A DNA stretch of 64,000 bases from Peribacillus simplex (GCF_900156045.1 NZ_FTMX01000003.1:543090-607089), one strand, 5' to 3'. Positions 18,873 through 28,158 are shown, counted from the first letter of the stretch. Numbers and translations: made by a program. Notes: a model not told the origin generated them from the sequence alone.

Positions 18873-19940
18873 TTACTGGGCTTCAGCCTTCTTTATTTGC
18901 TTGCTTCTAAGCTGGCCGCAAGCTGCATCAATATCCGTTCCATGTTCTTGGCGGATTTTACAATTTACGCCTCTCTTTTTCAGCGTATCATAAAACGCGA
19001 GAACGGACTCTTTTTCACTTCTTTGGTATTGACTATGCTCATCTACAGGATTATATGGAATCAGGTTGACATAGAGCCGATGTTTTTTGTCCTCAAGAAG
19101 AGTGGCGAGTTGCTCGGCTTCTTCTTGATGGTCATTGACATCTTTCAATAGGATATATTCAATCGTAATTCTCCTATTCGTTTTCTCTAAATAATAATCA
19201 AGAGATTTCATCAATTTTTCTATCGGGATACCTCGGTTTATTTTCATGATCTGTGTCCTGAGCTCATTATTCGGCGCATGCAATGAGATGGCCAGATTCA
19301 CCTGTAATTGGGTATCCGTGAATTCATAAATCTTATTGGCAAGACCGCTCGTCGAAACAGTAATGCGCCTGCCCGCTATAGCAAGGCCCTTATGGTCCAT
19401 GAGCACCTTCAAAAAGTCCAACATATTTTCAAAGTTATCGAACGGTTCGCCAATACCCATTACAACAACATGGCTTACAACATCCTCTTGTTCCAATTTA
19501 TCCAGATGAAGTTGAACGTTCATGATTTGTTCCACTATTTCCCCGCTGGATAAATCACGGCTTTTGGCCAATAATCCACTGGCACAGAAACTGCAGCCAA
19601 TATTGCAACCCACTTGGGTGGTGACACAAACCGAAATTCCGTATTTATGTCTCATCATGACCGTTTCGATAAGATTTCCATCCTGTAATTTAAACAAAAA
19701 CTTGATTGTACCATCCGCTGATTCTTGCTTGACGTGCTCAGTCAAAGTCTGGATGACAAAGTGCTCTTCAAGTAATTTTATGCACTCTTTATTTACATCC
19801 GTCATTTCAGAGAAACTCGTCACACGTGTTCTATAAAGCCACTCCCAGACTTGGGAAGCTCTGAATTTTTTATGGCCATGGTCCGAAAGCCACGCTGTCA
19901 ATTGTTCGAATGTTAAACCATAAATGGACTCTTTATTCAT
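18873..19940 (-). CDS. RlmN-family radical SAM 23S rRNA/tRNA adenine-C2 methyltransferase (possible paralogue)
   Basis: A 355-residue radical SAM enzyme of the RlmN/Cfr family. The cluster-binding cysteines are in [12 protein letters not shown] (Cys112, Cys116, Cys119). The methyl-carrying cysteine is in DIDAACGQL (Cys341), and [12 protein letters not shown] matches the SAM-binding GEP motif. Overall it resembles RlmN (methylating C2 of A2503 in 23S rRNA) more than Cfr (C8), judging from the GIGEPFDN and ITVSTSGL segments. The housekeeping Bacillus rlmN lies in the prkC/rsmB region, so this origin-proximal gene may be a second copy. The ATG at 19940 has a GAGGGT site. Specificity cannot be settled by reading alone. 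Confidence 0.82.
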   Translation of the reverse strand: MNKESIYGLTFEQLTAWLSDHGHKKFRASQVWEWLYRTRVTSFSEMTDVNKECIKLLEEHFVIQTLTEHVKQESADGTIKFLFKLQDGNLIETVMMRHKYGISVCVTTQVGCNIGCSFCASGLLAKSRDLSSGEIVEQIMNVQLHLDKLEQEDVVSHVVVMGIGEPFDNFENMLDFLKVLMDHKGLAIAGRRITVSTSGLANKIYEFTDTQLQVNLAISLHAPNNELRTQIMKINRGIPIEKLMKSLDYYLEKTNRRITIEYILLKDVNDHQEEAEQLATLLEDKKHRLYVNLIPYNPVDEHSQYQRSEKESVLAFYDTLKKRGVNCKIRQEHGTDIDAACGQLRSKQIKKAEAQ

Positions 19941-20021
19941 TCGTTACCCTCTTTTCATTACATTAAGATTTAATATGTTATCCCATTAACCTTACGGGGA
20001 ATTCCCCCGGAATCAGTCATT

Positions 20022-20501
20022 TCATTTATGATATGGTTCATTTCTATTTATCCGAAAAGCCCGATATATTTGCTCCACCAGAACCAGTTTCATTAATTGA
20101 TGCGGAAAGGTCATTTTCGAGAAGGAAAGGGCATAATCGCTTCTTGATAACACCTCGGTGCCAAGCCCAAGCGATCCGCCGATAATAAAGGCAATTTTGC
20201 TCTTTCCATAGGTGGCGAGCTGATCCATATGAGTGGCCAGCTGCTCTGAAGTAAGCTGTTTTCCATTGATCTCAAGCGTTATTACGTAGGTGTCTGGGCT
20301 GACTTTTGCCAGGATTCGTTCACCCTCCTTTTGCTTTACAATGTCCATGTCTGCTGCACTCAGGTTCTCCGGGGCTTTTTCATCCGGTACTTCGACAAGT
20401 TCTATATTAGCATAGGCGCTTAACCTTTTAGTATATTCAGCAATTCCTTGCTTTAAGTATTTTTCCTTTAGCTTGCCAACAGTAATAATCGTTATTTTCA
20501 T
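20022..20501 (-). CDS. rlmH: 23S rRNA pseudouridine(1915) N3-methyltransferase RlmH
   Basis: A SPOUT-class methyltransferase of 159 residues that methylates pseudouridine 1915 in helix 69 of 23S rRNA. The trefoil-knot SAM site is visible as [14 protein letters not shown], followed by [35 protein letters not shown], the invariant C terminus of the family. The N terminus is [16 protein letters not shown]. In Bacillus this gene (formerly yydA) is found near htrC and the wal operon, as here. An 11-bp repeat array and DnaA boxes lie upstream. Confidence 0.97.
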   Translation of the reverse strand: MKITIITVGKLKEKYLKQGIAEYTKRLSAYANIELVEVPDEKAPENLSAADMDIVKQKEGERILAKVSPDTYVITLEINGKQLTSEQLATHMDQLATYGKSKIAFIIGGSLGLGTEVLSRSDYALSFSKMTFPHQLMKLVLVEQIYRAFRINRNEPYHK

Positions 20502-20623
20502 ATATATCCTCTAGCTTTCATTATGTTTTTACTATCAATTGTTGGATTTGCCTACCTATTATCATACCTTACAGTGCCCTATAAGCAAAACAAGCATATC
20601 CTTTCCAATTTTTAATGCATTTT

Positions 20624-20658
20624 AAAATAAAAACCGCTGCCCCTGAAAGCGGCAACGG
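20624..20658 (-). terminator. Intrinsic terminator downstream of the CxxH/CxxC gene
   Basis: On the minus strand CCGTTGCC pairs with GGCAGCGG (one G-T pair) and is followed by TTTTTATTTT. It separates the htrC/CxxH unit from rlmH. Confidence 0.75.
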
Positions 20659-20795
20659 TAACTTTCATTATTTTTTAATGTGTATTGAATAAATTAGGGT
20701 CGACTTAGTTAAATCCGATGCAGAATTATGTTGATTATTCGTACAGCCAAAAGCACGAATCTAAACCATTTCACACGCCGCTTCATTCTTCGGAA

Positions 20796-20839
20796 ATGTT
20801 AAGAACATGTTAAGAACAGGTTACGAACATGTTATCCAC
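20796..20839 (+). repeat. 11-bp tandem array with WalR/PhoP-box character
   Basis: Four consecutive 11-base units: ATGTTAAGAAC twice exactly, then AGGTTACGAAC, then ATGTTATCCAC. Read as half-sites with 5-base spacers they give TGTTAA, TGTTAA, GGTTAC, TGTTAT. That fits the WalR consensus TGT(A/T)A(A/T/C)-N5 repeats in three of four units, and the PhoP half-site TTAACA on the other strand. The last unit overlaps the first of a series of DnaA boxes. Confidence 0.7.
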
Positions 20840-21146
20840 AAAAGTTATCCACATATCCACAAAATCTATCCACATCTTGTATGGGAATATTAGTTCCCTA
20901 CTAGATATATTGCCACGTTTCGACAATATTCACAGGTTGTTGATAACTGATTTTCTTCGGGAACCAGCGTTAAAACAGGATAGGTTTCACATTCGTATAC
21001 CACTTCATCCAGCGCCATATCCACGTGTTCCTGACAGCAATATAATTTCATCTTTTCATATCTCCTTTCCCACTCATTATTCCCAGTACTTCCATTCCAA
21101 TTATCCACAAGTTACATGAGATTATTAATTTAAGTATATATCCACA
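20832..21146. promoter_or_regulatory. DnaA-box cluster flanking the CxxH/CxxC gene
   Basis: Perfect TTATCCACA boxes occur at 20832-20840, 20845-20853 and 21101-21109. One-mismatch boxes occur at 20853-20861, 20866-20874 and 21138-21146. Six boxes in about 315 bases far exceeds chance. The cluster lies some 33 kb from oriC. DnaA-box clusters that titrate DnaA are established in Bacillus subtilis, and I recall one near yydA (rlmH). Confidence 0.8.
20890..21051 (-). CDS. CxxH/CxxC small protein
   Basis: A 53-residue protein starting MKLYCCQEHVDMALDEVV and ending TTCEYCRNVAIYLVGN. It has one CCxEH (CxxH) and one CxxC pair, which could bind zinc. This is the CxxH/CxxC family found in Bacillaceae next to htrC and rlmH (B. 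subtilis YyzF-like). The open frame extends upstream to 21108, but AAAGGAG sits 10 bases before the ATG at 21051 and homology begins there. Function is unknown. Confidence 0.8.
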   Translation of the reverse strand: MKLYCCQEHVDMALDEVVYECETYPVLTLVPEENQLSTTCEYCRNVAIYLVGN

Positions 21147-21186
21147 GGTAATCGTAACAAAAAATAAGAAAATCGCAAGGAAATAG

Positions 21187-21219
21187 AAAGGACAGGAGGC
21201 ATTTTTCCCCCTGTCCTTT
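21187..21219 (-). terminator. Hairpin downstream of htrC
   Basis: AAAGGACAGG pairs exactly with CCTGTCCTTT, starting 8 bases beyond the htrC stop. The T tract on the minus strand is weak, so termination may be partial and allow read-through to the CxxH/CxxC gene. Confidence 0.6.
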
Positions 21220-21226
21220 TGTGCTT

Positions 21227-22438
21227 TTAGATTTCGCTGCTTGAAAGTTTGACTTCCGTAGTTTCTTTCTTTCCGTCACGGTAATAAATGATTTTGACTT
21301 TATCACCGATTTGCTTTTCGTTGTAAAGGTATTTTCGTAATTCCACAACGTCATGAATTTTTTCATTATCCATTCCAACAATGACGTCAAATTCCTTCAA
21401 TCCAGCTTTGGATGCTGGAGAGTTGCTTTGAACGCCTGTTATTGCAACGCCAGATGTAACTTTCCTTGGTAACTTTAATGTATTTTGTTGATGGTATTGG
21501 GAAATCTCTTCTACAGATGCCAAGTTCACACCCAAGTAGGCACGTTTCACTTCACCAAATTCCTCTATATCATTAATAATCGGTATAACTGAATCAATCG
21601 GAATGGAAAGACCGATTCCTTCCACTGCATTTTCCGCAATCTTCATCGAATTTATTCCGATGACCTGCCCTGACATATTTACGAGTGCCCCCCCGCTGTT
21701 ACCTGGGTTAATCGCCGCATCGGTCTGGATGACCTCCGCATTCCAGTCCACTTGTCCGTCCTCATTGATATCAACCTCTATCGTACGCTCCAAACCGGAG
21801 ATGATCCCTTGTGTGATCGATCCAGAGAATTGGAGGCCTAATGGATTGCCAATGGCAATTACGGGCTCACCAGGTTTCAATTTGCTGGATTTCCCGAATT
21901 CAGCAATGGTTTTGATTTTATCACCATTCACGACAATGACAGCTAAATCTGTCCATGGGTCACTACCTTGTAGTTCAGCTGGTAATTTAGTGCCATCACT
22001 TAATGTAACTTCCAGTTCATTGGCGCCTTCAATGACGTGATTATTCGTGACGATATAGGCTTTGCCCCCATCTTTTTTGTAGACGACTCCAGAACCAGTG
22101 CCGGCTTCTGCCGAACTGTCCTCGGCGTTGCTCCCTTGACCCCAGAAGTTCGTTTCCTGAATGTTAGTGATCCCGACTACTGCGTCGCTGGCCTTATCAA
22201 CAGCATTTGTGACAGCACTTGTTACATCAAGAGTAAGGTTTTGCTGGGACTGCTCCGCGGGCTCATTCTCTGTTGATTTCTCCGTTGTAATTTCGTTATC
22301 ATCGTTATTTAACAGCCCGCTTCCCGGTAAAATAAGTAAGGCCCCGATGATGACGCCCCCCAAGCCTGCTAGAAAATAGCCCGTATAGCCTTTTTTCCGT
22401 TTATTTTGGTTCTCATCATTCTGATCATAATAACCCAA
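21227..22438 (-). CDS. htrC: HtrA-type membrane serine protease HtrC
   Basis: A quality-control protease of the DegP/HtrA family, 403 residues. A short cytoplasmic N terminus rich in Asn, Lys and Arg is followed by a membrane anchor (about 20-40, YFLAGLGGVIIGALLILPG). A linker leads to the trypsin-like domain with the catalytic triad in VTNNHVIEGA (His), DPWTDLAVI (Asp) and AINPGNSGGALVNM (Ser). The C-terminal PDZ domain is AYLGVNLASVEE through GVAITGVQSNSPASKAGLKEFDVIV. In Bacillus this paralogue (yyxA) lies just downstream of the wal operon, as here. HtrA and HtrB are CssRS-controlled. No CssR site was recognised here, but a long palindrome lies upstream (22614-22638). Confidence 0.94.
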   Translation of the reverse strand: MGYYDQNDENQNKRKKGYTGYFLAGLGGVIIGALLILPGSGLLNNDDNEITTEKSTENEPAEQSQQNLTLDVTSAVTNAVDKASDAVVGITNIQETNFWGQGSNAEDSSAEAGTGSGVVYKKDGGKAYIVTNNHVIEGANELEVTLSDGTKLPAELQGSDPWTDLAVIVVNGDKIKTIAEFGKSSKLKPGEPVIAIGNPLGLQFSGSITQGIISGLERTIEVDINEDGQVDWNAEVIQTDAAINPGNSGGALVNMSGQVIGINSMKIAENAVEGIGLSIPIDSVIPIINDIEEFGEVKRAYLGVNLASVEEISQYHQQNTLKLPRKVTSGVAITGVQSNSPASKAGLKEFDVIVGMDNEKIHDVVELRKYLYNEKQIGDKVKIIYYRDGKKETTEVKLSSSEI

Positions 22439-22613
22439 GACCGCCCCATCCTCTCATTTTAGGAATGTATTATAGCAATTCTATTGTTTGGTATCCTCCC
22501 TCAATTATACTCAATTACCGAATTTTTTCTAAAAAAATGAATGCTTTTATTTAAGGGAATAAAGCCACTTTCCTTTTACCTATACAGTTCTAACCAAACG
22601 ATACCCCTTTTAA

Positions 22614-22638
22614 TCCGATTCGTAACTTACGAATCGGA
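22614..22638. promoter_or_regulatory. 25-base near-perfect palindrome between walJ and htrC
   Basis: TCCGATTCGTAA and TTACGAATCGGA are exact reverse complements around a single C. T6 follows on the plus strand, though no plus-strand gene lies to the left, so a DNA operator for htrC or a barrier to antisense transcription are both possible. Confidence 0.45.
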
Positions 22639-22651
22639 ATTTTTTAAAATA

Positions 22652-22692
22652 AAAAAAGGAATGAACAAGGTATCCCTCATCCATTCCTTTTA
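22652..22692 (-). terminator. Intrinsic terminator of the wal operon
   Basis: AAAGGAATG pairs with CATTCCTTT, with A/T runs on both sides. It lies directly beyond the walJ stop codon. Confidence 0.8.
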
Positions 22693-22693
22693 T

Positions 22694-23488
22694 TTATAAC
22701 GTAACAAGCTCCGTTGGTCTTTTCGGGTCAGTATCATATAAGGAAAATTGTTCGCCAACGATGATCCCCTTTGTCTTTAACGTCTGTTCCACCGACATTC
22801 TTGCTAGATCCTTCATATTGTTATCAAGGCTTAAGTGGGCCAAGTAAATCCGCTTGGTCTTATCACCTGCCACTTCACTCATTGCAAGGGCAGCGTCTTC
22901 ATTACAAACATGTCCGACATCACTTAAAATCCGGCGCTTGATGCTCCACGGATATTTTCCCATCCTCAGCATGGACACATCATGGTTACTTTCAAATACA
23001 TAAGCATCGGCATTTGAGATGATTCCTTTCATCCGGTCACTAACGTACCCTGTATCGGTAATGACCACAAGTTTCTTATCCTCATGATGAAAGACGTAAA
23101 ACATCGGCTCTGCCGCATCATGTGAAACGCCAAAAGATTCTATATCAAGACTGCCGAACGTTTTGACCTGTTCCATTTCAAATGTGAATTTTTGTTCTGT
23201 TGCAATTTCACCGATTGATCGATCCATGGCATTCCATGTTTTTGCATTCGCATATATCGGGAGTTTATGTTTTCGGGCAACCACGCCAAGACCTTTAATA
23301 TGGTCGCTGTGTTCATGGGTAACGAGGATACCGGATAACTTCGACATATCACGGCCTATATCCTGAAACAATGCTTCCAGGGCTTTACCGCTTAAGCCGG
23401 CATCGACAAGGAATGATTGATCCTCCGTTTCCACGAAAAAGGCATTTCCTGTACTCCCGCTTGCGAGAACACTAAAATGCATTGTCAT
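22694..23488 (-). CDS. walJ: Metallo-beta-lactamase-fold hydrolase WalJ
   Basis: A 264-residue MBL-fold protein (YycJ/VicX), the last gene of the wal operon. The metal ligands are in [12 protein letters not shown], with further ligands in [14 protein letters not shown] and YLAHLS. B. subtilis YycJ/WalJ is reported to help coordinate cell division with DNA replication and has nuclease-like relatives. The N terminus [16 protein letters not shown] is highly conserved. Two in-frame ATGs two codons apart are possible. It begins 6 bases after walI. Confidence 0.95.
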   Translation of the reverse strand: MTMHFSVLASGSTGNAFFVETEDQSFLVDAGLSGKALEALFQDIGRDMSKLSGILVTHEHSDHIKGLGVVARKHKLPIYANAKTWNAMDRSIGEIATEQKFTFEMEQVKTFGSLDIESFGVSHDAAEPMFYVFHHEDKKLVVITDTGYVSDRMKGIISNADAYVFESNHDVSMLRMGKYPWSIKRRILSDVGHVCNEDAALAMSEVAGDKTKRIYLAHLSLDNNMKDLARMSVEQTLKTKGIIVGEQFSLYDTDPKRPTELVTL

Positions 23489-23494
23489 CTTTAC

Positions 23495-24292
23495 TCACTC
23501 CAGTATTTTTTCTTCTGTATTCAATTCAATGACCTCTCCATCAAAAGCATTCACGAAGAGATCCGTTTCGTCATCAATGACCACCCACCATGTTGGCACA
23601 AGTAAATGTGACACAGATGTCGTCTGAAGCGAATTATAAAAGCCCAGTTTTACATTCGTGACTTTGCTTTTGGGATCAATATCACCATTCTGATACAATT
23701 GTCCAATAGCAGTTAATGCAGATACCAATTCTTTAGGTTTATTGAATTTTTCGATGCCCTCTAAATACATCTGTTCATAGGAAACGATTTCACCCTTCTT
23801 GTTCAGATATAAAGTGACCTTCCCTTTACTATTATTATAAAACATCTTTTTATCTGCCACTTGATAGCAGATGATGGTCTGGTTGATTTCATCATAGCTC
23901 CAAAAATGATACTCACTTCCATTTAAAATATACTCCTTCAGGAATATATCAAGGTCTGCAGCATGAACTTCCGCTTTCATGCCAACCGGTGTTTTAAATG
24001 TACCCACAAGCTTCTTATCATCGATGATTCTTGCTTTTTGGTTTTTCAGGTGCTGAATATCCTTCTTCTCGAAAGTCTTGCTTTGGGCAATCAGGAATTG
24101 ATCCTTCATCTTTTGTTTCGGAAGTGGGGTTTCTATTGAAATCTCATCTTCTTTCAACAGTTCTTCCGTTGAGGACTCCGTGAAACTTTCATATTGGGAG
24201 TCATTAATCTTTTCCAGGAATTGATAAAGAAGAAAAATATTCAAAATGAAGAAAACCATGATGAAAATCGACTTTGTATTATTCCAATCCAC
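23495..24292 (-). CDS. walI: WalK-modulating membrane protein WalI
   Basis: A 265-residue bitopic protein with a single N-terminal membrane helix (about 5-27) and an extracytoplasmic YycI domain. With WalH it holds the sensor kinase WalK in check at the septal membrane. The start is a GTG at 24292 (VDWNNTKSIFIMVFFILNIF), placed 8 bases after GGGAGG and matching YycI homologues. The longer frame starts at a TTG (24319) with no ribosome site. It overlaps the end of walH by 14 bases, indicating coupled translation. Confidence 0.93.
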   Translation of the reverse strand: MDWNNTKSIFIMVFFILNIFLLYQFLEKINDSQYESFTESSTEELLKEDEISIETPLPKQKMKDQFLIAQSKTFEKKDIQHLKNQKARIIDDKKLVGTFKTPVGMKAEVHAADLDIFLKEYILNGSEYHFWSYDEINQTIICYQVADKKMFYNNSKGKVTLYLNKKGEIVSYEQMYLEGIEKFNKPKELVSALTAIGQLYQNGDIDPKSKVTNVKLGFYNSLQTTSVSHLLVPTWWVVIDDETDLFVNAFDGEVIELNTEEKILE

Positions 24293-25616
24293 TTTGATCG
24301 CCTCCCGAATCTTCTTCAAAAGGCACCATAAACCATTTATCGCCGATACGATAATACCAAGTGGGATCGAGTGTAACCAGTGTTACAAGTTTGGAATCGA
24401 GGGATTTATTCAGTTTATAGCCAATCGAGATGTCCTCCACGCTTTTGAAATCGATATTATCTATCGATTTCAGCTTATTCAATACTTCTCTACCGCTTGG
24501 TAAAATTACTACCGCTCCTTCTGACGGGAGGACTGAGTCAAGTGAAAAGTATGGGCGGTCATAGCTATAAATTTCTTCTTTCCCCCATATTTGCTCGATT
24601 TCTGTCATCCCAGATTCATTGAAGGTCGGATAACCATTTACGAATAAGCGGAATACCACTCGCTGTTCATTCTCCGACATATAGGCAAAGCGGTAATTGT
24701 TATCTTCCCAACCGTCATGATCATTGATGAAATCAATGCTTTTTTGCAAAAGGTCACTGGAACTGTCAAATCGCTTGCTCTTTTGTGCCGGATTGATATA
24801 AGAAATAAGATAATGATCTTTATTGACCGTCATAAGTCTTGTTCCATCCGTGTATTCCTCACCGACCGAAACGGGTTCCTGGCGTACGAACTTCGGAAAA
24901 ATAAATAACGCATTTTTCAAGTTCCCAATATCCAAGTAATCAATGTAATACTCAAGTTTGTTGATCTCCACCGGCTTTTCCGGAACGAACAGCGTCCTTT
25001 TGCTGTTTATGGTTTCAGCCGTGTATTCAGGGTGCTTATCGTATGAACCACTATAAAATGAATCCATGAAATTCCTTAGTTTTTTAGTGTCGACCATCCC
25101 TTGATAAATCTTCTCTTGATCGTAGGAAACAAAATAAACGGCAGATTCCTTACCACGGATATCCTTTTGTTTAATGATGATTCGATCGAATGAAAATCCA
25201 GGCACTTCCTTATCCGTTATATTCAATACCGTTTTATAAAGGGCGATGGGTATATCATCGGTAAATTCTATTTCAATCGACCCATCTTCATGGACAAAAT
25301 CCTCAAATTTCCTTTGCAGCCTTTTTACGGATACCTCTTTTATGCCGCTGAAACGCCATTGCGAAAATTCTTTTTCCATTTCATTTATTTCCACCGGATC
25401 GGAAGTTTGGAAATGCTGCCCATTGCCATGGAAAAGGATACTGACTGGTTTAATGACATCACTGACAATCTGGACATCGCTTTTAATCCTTATAAATTCC
25501 GACGATTGTTCAAATGGATCATATTCAGGCTCGTACGTCCAAATGCTCCATGTCAAAAAAATGCTTGTCCCAACCAAAATAGTCAGTATGATACTTTTTG
25601 CACGTTCAAAATTCAT
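24279..25616 (-). CDS. walH: WalK-modulating membrane protein WalH
   Basis: A YycH-family protein of 445 residues with an N-terminal membrane anchor (about 9-25, SIILTILVGTSIFLTWSIW) and a large extracellular part. It forms a ternary complex with WalI and WalK and lowers kinase activity in B. subtilis. The ATG at 25616 overlaps the walK stop in an ATGA arrangement. An in-frame TTG two codons earlier is less likely. Confidence 0.94.
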   Translation of the reverse strand: MNFERAKSIILTILVGTSIFLTWSIWTYEPEYDPFEQSSEFIRIKSDVQIVSDVIKPVSILFHGNGQHFQTSDPVEINEMEKEFSQWRFSGIKEVSVKRLQRKFEDFVHEDGSIEIEFTDDIPIALYKTVLNITDKEVPGFSFDRIIIKQKDIRGKESAVYFVSYDQEKIYQGMVDTKKLRNFMDSFYSGSYDKHPEYTAETINSKRTLFVPEKPVEINKLEYYIDYLDIGNLKNALFIFPKFVRQEPVSVGEEYTDGTRLMTVNKDHYLISYINPAQKSKRFDSSSDLLQKSIDFINDHDGWEDNNYRFAYMSENEQRVVFRLFVNGYPTFNESGMTEIEQIWGKEEIYSYDRPYFSLDSVLPSEGAVVILPSGREVLNKLKSIDNIDFKSVEDISIGYKLNKSLDSKLVTLVTLDPTWYYRIGDKWFMVPFEEDSGGDQSGLE

Positions 25617-27445
25617 GACCAATCATCCTCTTCTTCCTGTTCGTAAGGAAGTGTAAAGAACACGGTAGTTCCTTTTCCATCCACACTTTCCGCCCATATT
25701 TTCCCGCCATGCGCCACGACCATCTCTTTTGCAATGGCTAAACCAAGCCCTGTCCCGCCTAAGTTACGGGCCCTTGCTTTATCCACACGGTAGAAGCGGT
25801 CAAATATTTTATCAATGACGTTTTTCGGGATACCCACTCCTTGATCTGTAATGCTCACAATGATAAAGCCATCAGATGCCCTGACGCGGAAAGTCACTTG
25901 ACCCCCTTCAGGTGAGTACTTTAAGGAGTTGGAGATTACATTATAGAGAACCTGGGTGATTTTATCTTCATCAATATCCACAAAATAAGCTTCCTTCGGC
26001 AAATCACGTTTAAACGTGATGTCATCATTTTTCGACATTTCAAAACGATCGATGATGTGGTCATAGAATTTATTGAAATTCACCCAGCCCGTTTTAAGCC
26101 TGTAATCTTTACTGTCCATTTTCGAAAGCTGTAACAGATCATTAACAAGCCTGATCATTCGCTCCGTTTCATTTTGGGTAACGCTTAAAAAGGATGGAGC
26201 GATTTCCTCGTCCTTCCATGCACCTTCAGCCAATGCTTCCAGGTAACTTCTCATCGTCGTTAACGGTGTTCGCAGTTCATGTGATACATTGGCAACAAAC
26301 TCCCTGCGTTCGCTCTCGATTTTTTCCTGCTCAGTTATATCATGCAAAACAGTAATCAAACCATTGACGAAACCCGTTTCCTTTTGAATGACCGAAAAGT
26401 TCCCCCTCAAAATGAAAGGCCGGTTTTTTTTGCTGTAATCAAGGATAATGGACTCTCGTTCTTCCAGTAAATCCTCAAATTTATATTCTTCTTCAAGACC
26501 CAAAACCTCAATGATCGGTTGGTTCATGACGGTTTCACTCGAGACATCCAATAATCGTGCCGCCGGTTCATTGATCAAGTTCACCCGACCGCGCCTGTCC
26601 GTCGAAATTACACCATCGGTCATATTGGAAAGTACAGAAGAAAGCTTGCGCCGCTCTCCTTCTGTGCTTGATTGCGATTCTTGAAGCTTTTTGGTCAAAT
26701 TATTGAAAGTGACGGCAAGCTGGCCAATTTCATCATCGCCATACACCCTAACTTTTCTGGAGAAATTTCCTTTCGCCATCACCAGGGCCTGTTTTCTCAT
26801 ATCTGACATCGGCCTTGTGATCGTTCGTGCGAGCAGGATCCCCAAGATGGCCGTAATGACTAGGGCGATGGCCGTCCCCGTCATAAAGATACTATTGATT
26901 TCATCCATCTGCTCAAAGACATTTTCCATCTCTGCTATTACATAGACGGCGCCAATGACCTCCCCATTTGCTTCAATGGGTGTCGAAAGGACCCAGAGCC
27001 GCCTGCCTGTTTTCTTGTCCCGAAATATATCACTATCTTCTTTTCCATAAATGAGCGTATTCTTAATAAGGACCTCCGTTGTCTTCTTCCCTACAATATC
27101 CTGGTTACTTGGGGCTGAAGTCCCGATCACGCGTCTGCTGCGGGTGTCGATGACACGCACTTCCGAAATATCATTCGATGAATTATCCCGGTCTTTCAAT
27201 ATCGTATCAATCGCTTCTTCGAGGGTTGGATCTTCCTCTCCCCTCTCTTTTTCCATTTCTTCACCAATACTGTAGGTAAGCAGGTTAACGTGACCTTTTA
27301 TTGATTTCGTAAAGTTCCCGACAAGATTTTCTTCCAATTCCCCAACAAAATATACCCCGATTATTTGCATAGCTACGAAAATGAGCAATACATAAATCAG
27401 AACAAATTTAAAATGAATTGAGCGAAAAAAACCAACCTTTTTCAT
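25613..27445 (-). CDS. walK: Essential cell-wall sensor histidine kinase WalK
   Basis: A 610-residue membrane kinase. Helix 1 is at about 14-35 and helix 2 at about 186-206, flanking an extracellular Cache/PAS sensor. A HAMP domain (about 205-258) is followed by a cytoplasmic PAS domain (about 265-370), HisKA with the phospho-acceptor His389 in VSHELRTPL, and an HATPase_c domain with the N box (ISNSLKYS), DQGVGIP and GGTGLGLAIAK. The whole architecture matches WalK/YycG, which controls peptidoglycan hydrolase genes in response to wall cleavage. The ATG at 27445 follows the walR stop by 5 bases. Confidence 0.97.
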   Translation of the reverse strand: MKKVGFFRSIHFKFVLIYVLLIFVAMQIIGVYFVGELEENLVGNFTKSIKGHVNLLTYSIGEEMEKERGEEDPTLEEAIDTILKDRDNSSNDISEVRVIDTRSRRVIGTSAPSNQDIVGKKTTEVLIKNTLIYGKEDSDIFRDKKTGRRLWVLSTPIEANGEVIGAVYVIAEMENVFEQMDEINSIFMTGTAIALVITAILGILLARTITRPMSDMRKQALVMAKGNFSRKVRVYGDDEIGQLAVTFNNLTKKLQESQSSTEGERRKLSSVLSNMTDGVISTDRRGRVNLINEPAARLLDVSSETVMNQPIIEVLGLEEEYKFEDLLEERESIILDYSKKNRPFILRGNFSVIQKETGFVNGLITVLHDITEQEKIESERREFVANVSHELRTPLTTMRSYLEALAEGAWKDEEIAPSFLSVTQNETERMIRLVNDLLQLSKMDSKDYRLKTGWVNFNKFYDHIIDRFEMSKNDDITFKRDLPKEAYFVDIDEDKITQVLYNVISNSLKYSPEGGQVTFRVRASDGFIIVSITDQGVGIPKNVIDKIFDRFYRVDKARARNLGGTGLGLAIAKEMVVAHGGKIWAESVDGKGTTVFFTLPYEQEEEDDWS

Positions 27446-27450
27446 AGAGA

Positions 27451-28158
27451 CTACTCCTGTTCAGGGTTACGCAGGTAATAACCGACCCCTCTTCTAGTTA
27501 CAATCCAGCCAGGGTGGCTTGGATTGTCTTCAATCTTCTCACGAAGACGTCTGACCGTTACATCGACCGTCCGCACATCACCAAAATAATCATAGCCCCA
27601 CACGGTTTGTAATAAGTGCTCCCTTGTCATGACCTGACCGATGTGCTTCGCTAAGTAATGAAGCAACTCAAATTCGCGATGCGTTAATTCAATCGTATCG
27701 CCCCGCTTGGATACCACATAGGCATCCGGATGGATAGTGAGCGTTCCTATCGTAATTTCCTTCGGTTCATTCTCTTGATCGGGAACCGGAACAGCTTGCT
27801 GACGTCTTAGGTTCGCCTTAACGCGGGCAATTATTTCCCGGGTACTGAATGGCTTTGTCACATAGTCGTCTGCACCAAGCTCCAATCCTAAGACCTTATC
27901 AATCTCTGAATCCTTTGCCGTTAACATGATGATCGGCGTTTCATACTTCTTCCTTACTTCCCTGCAAACTTCCATCCCATCGCGCTGCGGTAGCATGATA
28001 TCAAGTAAAATCAAATCGGGTTGCCGTTCTTCTACCATTTTGAGGGCTTCATTGCCATCATAAGCACAAAAAACTTCATAGCCTTCCTTTTTTAGATTGA
28101 ATTGTAATATATCAGCAATTGGCTTTTCATCATCCACTACCAGAATCTTTTTATCCAT
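27451..28158 (-). CDS. walR: Response regulator WalR
   Basis: An OmpR-family regulator of 235 residues. The receiver domain has the acidic pair DDE (9-11), phospho-acceptor Asp53 in LILLDIMLP, Thr in MLTAKDS and Lys in YVTKPF. The winged-helix DNA-binding domain ends [34 protein letters not shown]. It binds TGT(A/T)A(A/T/C) repeats 11 bases apart. It is essential in Bacillus and first in the walRKHIJ operon. Sites that fit its consensus occur elsewhere in this window (20797-20835 and 30168-30195). Confidence 0.97.
   Translation of the reverse strand: MDKKILVVDDEKPIADILQFNLKKEGYEVFCAYDGNEALKMVEERQPDLILLDIMLPQRDGMEVCREVRKKYETPIIMLTAKDSEIDKVLGLELGADDYVTKPFSTREIIARVKANLRRQQAVPVPDQENEPKEITIGTLTIHPDAYVVSKRGDTIELTHREFELLHYLAKHIGQVMTREHLLQTVWGYDYFGDVRTVDVTVRRLREKIEDNPSHPGWIVTRRGVGYYLRNPEQE

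Noticed and set aside
20796..20874. CRISPR-like short repeats
   Set aside because: Units are only 11 bases and directly adjacent, with no spacers or cas genes.
23120..23135. parS-like ATGTGAAAC in walJ
   Set aside because: Only half of the palindrome matches.
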